Assembly: GCF_011386835.1 (NCBI RefSeq)
Contig: NC_088804.1
Location: 38,923,549 to 38,987,548 of the forward strand
Reading direction: 5' to 3'
DNA length: 64,000 bases
Source of the DNA: Chrysemys picta bellii
Taxonomy: Eukaryota; Chordata; Testudines; Emydidae
This document shows, in pieces, positions 57,051 to 64,000 of this stretch (positions within the stretch are counted from its first letter, which is position 1; each line of letters begins with the position of its first letter). Under the pieces are notes generated by a model that did not search any database, was not told the origin of the DNA, and saw only the letters and a program-made list of their open reading frames with translations. A program made the translations under genes and the position numbers.

Positions 57051-57329
57051 ATCTCCATAGTTACAGGTGCTGCTGGTGTCACTCGGTGTACACTGACAGT
57101 GTCTCCCGAGGGGGAGATTCAGGGGCAGGGCAAGGACGCTGGGGCTGGATACACTGGGTTGTTGTTTTACGCCTGCGTACGTGGGTGCAGAAGATCTCCG
57201 CCGGGGGAGGTTTGGGAGGGGTTGAGCTCAGTCTGCACAGGGTGCAAGGCCATGGAGCCCCAGGCCCTGACACTCTTGGATTCAAACGCACGCCGCTGAG
57301 CCACAGCCCCTGAGCTTCAGCCGGTGGCA

Positions 57330-57448
57330 TCAGATCAGTGAGGTGGCAGCTTCCTGTTTGATTGCTAATTATCCTTGTTATTCTCGCTCAGACACTTTCT
57401 GAAGCACCGGAGTGATTTGCTCCTCTCTGTAATTAGCCACATAGCAAT
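57330..57448. promoter_or_regulatory. Candidate conserved regulatory element
   Basis: TGTTTGATTGCTAATTATCC, TCTCTGTAATTAGCCACATA and GCAATTAGCATC give three homeodomain-like TAATTA/CAATTA cores within about 100 bp, in non-repetitive sequence. Confidence 0.35.
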
Positions 57449-57530
57449 TAGCATCTATTTCAAGTTCAAGCTACTCATCCTCACCAGCAAGACCTTCTAT
57501 CGCTCTGCCCCTGTTTTTCTGCTTTGCTTT
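57449..57530 (+). pseudogene. L2-like LINE coding relic
   Basis: One frame reads approximately FKFKLLILTSKTFYRSAP, resembling the RIxFKLLLLTYKALHGLAP segment of L2-type ORF2. It is very short and degenerate. This is the second such relic in the window. Confidence 0.4.
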
Positions 57531-58585
57531 TAATGGGTCACCCTCACCTCGAAACTCCCCCCCCCCCCATTCTAGCAATGCCAGCAGCTCTGACGTCCTG
57601 GTGGTTCAATTCCCCACCACCCTTGCCTGGCACGTGACACACTCCTAAAAGGAGCTTTTCTTACCAGCTCTGCACTGGTTTGAGAGCGCACGGTGCAAGG
57701 CACCGATCAACTGCCCTCCCATTCTGATCCCTACTCAGACTCCTGGGTTGCCGTGATGCCCACAAGGAATCAGACAGCCTTTAGATCTTCACAAGACAAG
57801 CCACGCTCTGTCTGTTGTCCAGATGTGGGCAGCTGTCCCATAGGAGGCAGGCGGGGTCAGTTGTATACCTCCCCTTGATGCATTGCCTGCGGCAGTTTTA
57901 ACCTGCGTCTTCCTTTGTACTCTAAACAGCGCGTAACGCGCCATGGGTGCTCCCTGTGAATGGGGAGAAGTGACAGGATAGGAGAGGGAGCAATGGAAGC
58001 TCTGGAGACTAGGTGGGGGGTGGCAGCCGGCTCTAGCCTGGGAGGGGGCAGCCCAGCAGTTCCTTGGTGGCTGGTGCCCTACGCGCCGATGCCCCCGTCC
58101 AGGAGATGGTGCCCTGTCCCATCCCCCACTCCATGGTTCTGTCCCTTCTCTGGGCTGGGTGTCTCTTGGCAGGACCAGTGGCGTCTAGAAGGTGGGCCTG
58201 GGCCGGATCAATCTTGGGGGGCATGGTGGCCGCTCCAACCTCGCCTTCAGATCCTGCCCTCTGTGCCCTGGCACCTCTCCTCGCACCCAGCCTAGCCGGG
58301 TCCTGTTCTCACCTCCACGAGATACTGGGGGCAGAAACATTGGGAGGGTGGATCTGCATTTCCATTGTGGGGGAAGGGCAGCCAGTGCCCCTGCAATCAC
58401 ACCCGCAACCCCACCCCCATGTGGGAGCTGTGATGCTCCCCAGGGGTACCTAGGGTTGCGAGGCACCTCCAAACCCCCTTAGAGTGGGGAAATCTTGTCT
58501 GTGCCTGCTGTGGGTCAGCTCCCTGAACCTACCAGCCCCTGGCAACACGAGTCCCATCCTACAGGCCTCTGAAGACCTGGCTTGC
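57531..58585. other. Non-coding stretch
   Basis: No gene or interspersed repeat recognised. A C run lies at 57558-57567. Confidence 0.4.
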
Positions 58586-59480
58586 GCCGTACAGGTCAGC
58601 AATAGGCACACACCAAACCCCGAGTCCTCCCTGTAGCACCCAGCCCCTTATCCACCGGACACTCCCAGAATGACCGGGCCTGCTCTTCCCAAACCAACAG
58701 TACGCACCAGCTTGTGAGATTCAACTCAGGGCCAGCACTTTGCTGGACACCACAGCACTGAGATCGATTTAGAGTGAAAACCAGAATAAGTCTATAGCCA
58801 AAGAAGAAAGATTCAAGAGAGAGTGAGTAAGGATATTGGAAACAAATGGTTACACACAAAAGACAAATCACAACATACTTTCTAGACCCTAAACGTAACA
58901 AGTTAACCTGCTGCCTAAAGGAGCTTCTCACCCGAAGTCCTCACCTTGGTTGAAAAGACTGGAGGCTTGGGACCCTCCCTCGTGAAGCAAACGCGCTGCC
59001 AGTTACTTCCTAGGAGGCCAGGGTGTCTGCTTTGTCCCCCAAATCTACTAAAGCAAATCTCTGATGTGCACCTCAAGATAGGGCTTCCTTCCCCTTGTCC
59101 CCTCCACTGTTTACTTTTCTCTTTGAAGTTTTCACAATCCTTCCTTAACAAGCAGTTGAGACGGTGACACCCAGTGTATGGTTCACAACACTTAATTCAC
59201 ACGTGACCAGTCAGATAAGGATGCCTTGTCAGACAGAAAACCTGTTTTTCACCTTTGCTGGTGACCAGTCTCTAGCCACAGGCTTTAAGAACATTATTTT
59301 CAGTGTAGCTAACTCCTCACACAACAGCCGTACACACGGTTTGTGATGATATTGGTGCCCCGTGTGACAGCGGCTTGTATTAGAGACCTCACTTGACACT
59401 CTTGGGTGAGCCAGACTGGACATACCAGACCCAGGAGACCCCTGTAGTCCCTCTGCGCCTCTTACCCATTGGCACGACGA
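58586..59480. repeat. Long AT-richer repeat-like segment, class unresolved
   Basis: GAGAGTGAGTAAGGATATTG, GAAACAAATGGTTACACACA and CATACTTTCTAGACCCTAAA are recognised from memory as part of a recurrent turtle sequence. The base composition change at about 58700-59350 is consistent with an insertion. No termini, long terminal repeats or coding motifs are resolved. Confidence 0.4.
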
Positions 59481-59574
59481 GGTTCCTGGGTCACAGGCGT
59501 TTCTTTGGAAGTCACGCTAACCCCTGGAGTGCTGGGTGGAAGAGGCCAGAGCCTCAGCAGGTGTCAATCCACAC

Positions 59575-59635
59575 AGCTGTGCAAGTCAATGGAGCTACAC
59601 CGACTGGCACCAGCTAAGGATCTGGCCTCAGAGCT
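59575..59635. repeat. MITE fragment
   Basis: GTCAATGGAGCTACACCGAC followed by TGGCACCAGCTAAGGATCTG resembles one half of the palindromic family at 45539-45646. Confidence 0.4.
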
Positions 59636-59639
59636 CAGA

Positions 59640-60680
59640 CAGTGGCATACACTGGTTAGCCAGCTGCAGAGGGGTTAATTCACCAAGTGTGGAGAGCCCT
59701 GGGAGGCTGCAGCTACGGGCTCCCTTATGGCAGCCCTCCTGCTTCAGCACCATGATCCGCTGTCCCTTTCACTCGGCTCCTCCGCCCAGCCTTGCGGGAG
59801 AGATTCCCCAGGAATCCAAACCCGGGGAAGACAGAGGCTCCGTCAGTGACTTATTGCTCAATAAAAACCAAAGCCCTGTGTCTGCTCTGGGCTGTCAGGG
59901 GAAGGGGCGGGGGCGCTGCTGGCAGCGCCCCTTCCCGCCCTCGTGTCATGGTGTCACAGCCCCACTAATGAATTCAATGTGTCTCCTGCACTCCCAGCAG
60001 CTGCTGCTCCCTGGGCCCGGGCTGGGGCTGGCGGTGGGGAGCTCTCACACAGGCACAGCAGATATCTGCCAAACAGAGAGCAAGGGAGAAATGCAGGATG
60101 AAAGGCCGAGGGCGAGCCAGATAAACAAGAGGCGAGGAACCCATGCCCAGCCCCCAGGAGCCGCAGGGCTGGGAGAGTGGGGTCAGTGTGGTGGTGGTGG
60201 TGGGGGGAAATGGGGGGGGGACACAGCCCTTCCCCGGGGGGCTCATTGTGGCTCTTTGGGGGATTCTGGTTGAGGAAGTTTGGGGGGGGTCTGGACATCA
60301 CCTCCGACTTTGGGACTCTCTCATTATATCCTCCAGGGAGCATAAATGAGAAGGTGTTGGCCACGCTCACCTCTGGACGAAAGACTGGGAGGTAGGGCCC
60401 ACGCCTCTTCGCTCAGTAGATACCTTGCCCCGCACTGGGGAGAGAACAGAGCCTGGTGCAATTTGGGCTCCCTGCGCCCAAATCCATGCAGTGAGGGAGT
60501 GCTGCATGCCGCACCAGCCACTGCTTCCCCAAGGCTTTCACGGCGAGCACGTTTCAGTGCGTCCATGGCACATCCTTCATCTCCCATGCCATGGGCACTT
60601 AGGGTCCTCATCACCTGCCCAGAAAGTACAAGAGACCCCTTCCACCACCAATCTATTCCCTGACTCACTCCACACCCCTA
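59640..60680. other. Non-coding stretch
   Basis: No gene recognised. 60180-60300 is G-rich with GGTGGTGGTGG and several G runs that could form quadruplexes. Confidence 0.4.
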
Positions 60681-60687
60681 GGTTATT

Positions 60688-60769
60688 CCTTGGGGGGGGG
60701 GGGGAGGGGGCTAGCACGTACATAGCCACACTGCGCTCGGGCTCCCCACACACACACACACACACACAA
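60688..60769. repeat. G run and (CA)n microsatellite
   Basis: A G-rich run (60692-60710) is followed after about 35 bp by a CA repeat (60748-60769). Confidence 0.85.
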
Positions 60770-60914
60770 GGCCCCTGCCCTGAAAAGCGTCAGTCTGACT
60801 AGACAAGATGGGCCAGGGTAGGGGCATGGGATGTGACACAAGCAGGGTGATGCTTTGCTGGTGCGGGCGAGCCTCACACTCTGTCTCGCTGGGGTTCTTT
60901 CCTGTGAAGTCATG

Positions 60915-60941
60915 GGTGGGTGGGTGGGTGGGGGGGGGGGG
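60915..60941 (+). repeat. (GGGT)n / G-run, quadruplex-capable
   Basis: GGGTGGGTGGGTGG followed by ten or more G gives at least four adjacent G tracts on the plus strand. Confidence 0.8.
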
Positions 60942-60971
60942 TTTGTTTGATGGAATTCATTTTTGTTTCTA

Positions 60972-61258
60972 TTGAAGGTATTCAAGATGATAAAACCAGA
61001 CGGGGCCACTGACCATCTCCTCTGACTTCCTGCCGGACCAGACCACAGGTTTTCCCGGCCTTCATTCCTTTTGGAACTAGAGCTTCTCTTTAAGAGACAT
61101 CCAATCTCGGGAGAACCCACCCCACCCCGTGGTGAGCCATTCCAATGGTTCCTTACCCTCACCCTCATCCATTTGCACCTTCTTTCCAGTCTGAACTATC
61201 TAGATTCAACTTCCAGCCACTGGCTATTGTCTGCTAGATTGAAGAACCCCCTATGATC
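60972..61258 (-). mobile_element. CR1-like LINE 3' end, antisense
   Basis: AGATGATAAAACCAGACGGG, CTGACCATCTCCTCTGACTT, GAACCCACCCCACCCCGTGG and GCCATTCCAATGGTTCCTTA, ending with CTGCTAGATTGAAGAACCCC, parallel the CR1 UTR organisation at 23585-24060. Truncated and non-coding. Confidence 0.65.
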
Positions 61259-62090
61259 AGATACAGGCCTGGTGAGGGGCAGAGGGAGGGCTGCTGGAGT
61301 GTGACTGAAGACCAGACTCTGGGAGGGAGCTGGAGCCAGCCCCCAAATCAACACAGGGGAGAAAATGTGATGAGAGCACGCACTGCAGAGAGCAGCCTGC
61401 TGGCTTCCCTTCTGCTGGAAGGGCCCTGCTGAGCATTCGCTCCTACCATCTTGAGTTCCTCTAGCCCCAGTGGGCGAGCTGCACCCTAGGATTCCCCTCC
61501 CAGCCCATGTGGCCCCCCGATTCCCAGCATGCTAAGCAGGAAGCTACCGCCTGTCTGAGCGAGAGGGGCCTCGTGGGTTGTTTCCCTGACCTGCGACACT
61601 AGCAATCTCGGAGATAAATCATTTCAGCGACTTTAAACAATTAGGCTCGGCCAACTGGCCGGCTGGGGGAGGCCATTTGGGGGTTGCAGGGGAGCGCGCG
61701 GGGTGGGGAGAGTGGAATTTGGTTGAAACCGGAGCCAGTGGGAATGCTTTTGCTGACAGCTCCTTGGAGAGAGATTACCAGCATTCCAGCGCTTCCCAGC
61801 TGCCTCCCACGGCGCGCCCCAGCCATGCTCAGCCACAACAAAGGCCAGGCAGAGTGCCCAGAATGGGGGATGGAGAGCAAAGCCCCCTCCTTCCCCCCAC
61901 CTCTCCAAAGGAGCCACGCTGTAGGGGTTTCCCTTTGCAGAGAACATGCTAAATATCAATTAGTGCTGCCCAAGGAGACAGAACGGGGGGCCCCTCAGAG
62001 GGCAGCCAAGTGCCAATCACGGCCCACTGCTGCCCCCCTGCTCAATCCACTGGTGACTGCAAGCCCTAGTACGTACCGCGCCCCCTTGGC
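61259..62090. other. Non-coding stretch
   Basis: No gene or interspersed repeat recognised. ATTCCCAGCATGC at 61521-61533 is a solitary ZNF143-like half motif without the ACTACA extension. Confidence 0.4.
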
Positions 62091-62096
62091 GGAGGG

Positions 62097-62184
62097 GAGA
62101 CTACAGGCTCCAGCGTGCAACACGCTCCACCTCCATCGGAGCCGCTTGGCCTCTGGAGCACTGCATGCTGGGATCAGTAGTCTC
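62097..62184. repeat. Second palindrome with ZNF143/THAP11-like motifs
   Basis: Arms 62097-62118 and 62163-62184 are inverted repeats matching at 17 of 22 positions, with a 44-bp spacer. The outer words GAGACTAC / GTAGTCTC and the inner CAGCrTGC are conserved. It shares its layout with 32613-32681, suggesting a dispersed palindromic family. Confidence 0.65.
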
Positions 62185-62699
62185 TTGAGCTAGAGTCACC
62201 TTGGGCAGCCCCACTGCATGGAACTTGAAGGTGGCTGCAACCTGGCTGATGATATGCAAGTTTAGCACAGCCCTGTCCAGCTCTTGGCAAGGTGCCACTT
62301 TCTTACACCCCTGGGTGGGGCAACATGTGGGCCCCCCTGTTTTGAACCGTTCCATTTCTCTGTCTCAGAGCCCTCTGTTTTCATGTCAACCTTGTATCAC
62401 TCTGGAGCAAGGCACCCAAAACCCAACTGCTCCCTGACGGGCAGGCAACCCCGGAGAGCAGCACCCCCACAGCTCACGCTCGCCCCCACGCGGGACGTGC
62501 CGTTTCCAAGTAGATGAGGGAACGCACAGCCAGTCTCCCTACACCACTAACGCAGCGTCTCTCTCCAGCAGGATCCCTACACGCCCGCAGGCCGGCTGAC
62601 AGTTTTGTTCTGTGTTTATCCCGCACCCAGCGCCGTTGGGTTCTGCTCCGTGACTGGGGAACCTAGATGCTCCGGCAATACAGATGAATAATGATCGCC
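62185..62699. other. Non-coding stretch
   Basis: Nothing recognisable as a gene or repeat. Confidence 0.35.
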
Positions 62700-62832
62700 C
62701 AGATGTTTGATTTGGGGCTAGGAACTCCCACATTCTAATCCCCGTCTCATCCCTGGGGATCCCCTCCAGAGCTATAGGCCAAGGAGCTTACCTCTGTCTC
62801 AGTCCCCACCTGCCAGATGGGAGTAACCCCAG
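62700..62832 (+). repeat. MIR-like SINE, sense, diverged
   Basis: ACTCCCACATTCTAATCCCC (B-box-like), CTTACCTCTGTCTCAGTCCC and ACCTGCCAGATGGGAGTAAC match the sense head and core in order. Confidence 0.55.
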
Positions 62833-62959
62833 GCAGTTGGCAGGGACTACAGGTTGGTTCATGGATGCTTGTAAAGGGTTAATTACAAATGAGACAAAAA
62901 GGGCATTAACCCCGTGTGCGCTGCAGCAAGGCACATAAGTCAGTGGGGATGGTTTACTG

Positions 62960-63544
62960 CAGGGGTGGGGAACCTATAGCCTGTGGCTCACATCTGGCCC
63001 GCTGCTTCATTTCATCCAGCCTGGGGCAAGTCTCCGGAAGCCTTGGTGCCCCCCTGTGGGGCTGGAGCCACGAGCAGCAGCTCACACGTTGCCAGAAGTC
63101 CGCTCCGCGCAGCTCCTGGCAGCAACCGGCATGTCCCTGCGGCCCCTAGGAGCAGGGGTGACCAGGGAAGCTCCATGCGCTGCTCCCACCCCCAGCACCG
63201 GCTCCACAGCTCCCATTGGCTCTGAACCTCCTCCTGCACCCCAACCCCCTGCCCCAGCCTCACACCAGAGCCTGCCCCAGCTAGAGCCCTCATCCCAACC
63301 CACTGCCCCAGCCCAGAGCCCCCTCATGCACCCTGAACCCCTCATTTCTGGCCCCACCCCACAGCCTAGGGGAAGCCCCAAGCCTCCTCCGCCCCATCCC
63401 GCGGGGCTGCAGCCATGAGCGCCGGTTGGCCTGGCTGCAGGGGGAAGTGCCAAGCCTCCACACACGCCTGTGGGGCTGTGTGGGGCCCACGACCGATTTT
63501 TTCTGTGGGTCAGTGGCCCCTGATAGAAAGGTTCCCCACCCCTG
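62960..63544. mobile_element. hAT-type non-autonomous element, 585 bp
   Basis: Terminal repeats CAGGGGTGGGGAACCT and AGGTTCCCCACCCCTG are exact reverse complements over 16 bp. Flanking octamers GTTTACTG and TTTTAATG agree at six of eight positions. The interior is C-rich on the plus strand with repeated CCCCAGCC words (63230-63420). No transposase domain is seen in its frames. Confidence 0.88.
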
Positions 63545-63866
63545 TTTTAATGCCATCTCACTGGCAAGGCTAGGCAGCATCCTGGCAGCTCCACCCCCGA
63601 GGTGGCACAGTGCGCTCGGGAAGGGGTTAAATCCCCAGCCTCTGGGCGTGGCAGGAGAGCAGGCTAATTGGCACTCTCAACAATAGGCTCCTTGCTGCTG
63701 TGCAGTTGCAAAGCGCCAGCACAGGAACAAATGACTGCGCTCCTGTGACCTTAATAAACAGATCGTCAATGTCAGGGGCATCTGGTGGAGCTGCTTATGG
63801 GCAGGATGCGGGGGTGGGGTGGGGGTATCTTTAGGGCAATTAGACAGTGGGATCCAAGATGAGTGT

Positions 63867-64000
63867 GGGGAGGGATAGCTCAGTGGTTTGAGCATTAGCC
63901 TGCTACACCCAGGGTTGTGAATTCAATCCTTGAGGGGGCCACTTAGGGATTGGGGGCAAAAATTTGTCTGGGGGATTGGTCCTGCTTTGAGCAGCGGGTT
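63867..64000 (+). mobile_element. tRNA-derived turtle SINE (Cry-type), cut by window edge
   Basis: The head GGGAGGGATAGCTCAGTGG contains the Pol III A box (TAGCTCAGTGG, 63876-63886). The B box is GAATTCAATCC (63919-63929). The body continues with TTGAGGGGGCCACTTAGGGA and GGGGGATTGGTCCTGCTTTG. From memory this is the chelonian tRNA-derived Pol III SINE, whose tail normally shares its 3' end with a CR1 LINE. The tail lies beyond the window. Confidence 0.9.

Noticed and set aside
57275..57305. Possible tRNA on the minus strand (TGGCTCAGCGG followed by GTTTGAATCC)
   Set aside because: A and B boxes are only about 10 bases apart, so no tRNA body can fit. Probably coincidence or a deletion relic.
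58586..59480. Complete LTR retrotransposon or endogenous retrovirus
   Set aside because: No paired long terminal repeats, primer-binding site, polypurine tract or gag/pol motifs could be found.
59536..60273. 245-codon plus-strand open frame
   Set aside because: It crosses a MITE fragment and G-rich simple sequence, has no recognisable domain and no promoter or splice context.

Overview
This window reads as nuclear DNA of an amniote, almost certainly a turtle. The best evidence is the tRNA-derived SINE running off the right edge (63867-64000). It has Pol III A and B boxes and matches, from memory, the chelonian Cry/tortoise Pol III SINE. CR1 3' tails, many sauropsid MIR/CORE-SINE copies, and GC-rich hAT foldback elements with CAGGGCCGGCT or CAGGGGTTGGC ends support this. 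There are no bacterial-type operons, and the many short ORFs behave like chance ORFs in GC-rich DNA. I could not identify any protein-coding exon with confidence. The window is best read as intergenic or long-intron sequence around one CpG island.

Layout. 1-9.4 kb: mostly single-copy DNA with a few old MIR-like SINEs, a short U2 snRNA-derived insertion with a 17-bp target duplication (3108-3176) and a CpG-retaining putative regulatory block (7430-7830). 9.48-9.94 kb: a 79-bp-unit minisatellite whose units carry CTCF-like motifs, all on the minus strand. 10.5 kb: a TATA-like box followed by a good splice donor. 12.4-22.8 kb: mostly single-copy, with two conserved-looking regulatory candidates near 18.9 and 20.9 kb. 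22.8-34.5 kb: repeat-rich, with hAT MITEs, CR1, nested insertions and many MIR-like copies. 34.56-35.5 kb: a strong CpG island, the most likely promoter in the window. 36-51.6 kb: repeat-rich again, including a repeat with a hammerhead-like core (38.15 kb), an L2-like coding relic and three more hAT MITEs. 51.6-58.5 kb: sparse, with AT-rich regulatory candidates. 58.6-64 kb: a long unresolved repeat, CR1, a ZNF143/THAP11-like palindrome, a 585-bp hAT element and the SINE.

The best-supported history is transposition. Seven hAT-type elements have recognisable terminal inverted repeats. Four keep perfect 8-bp target duplications (22798-23101, 32822-33068, 42260-42587, 48988-49335) and three keep 6/8 matches. 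One hAT copy splits an older CR1, and two MIR-like SINEs contain nested insertions. This lets the insertions be partly ordered in time. Regulatory proposals (CTCF-like array, promoters, conserved elements) rest on motif reading by eye and are inference.
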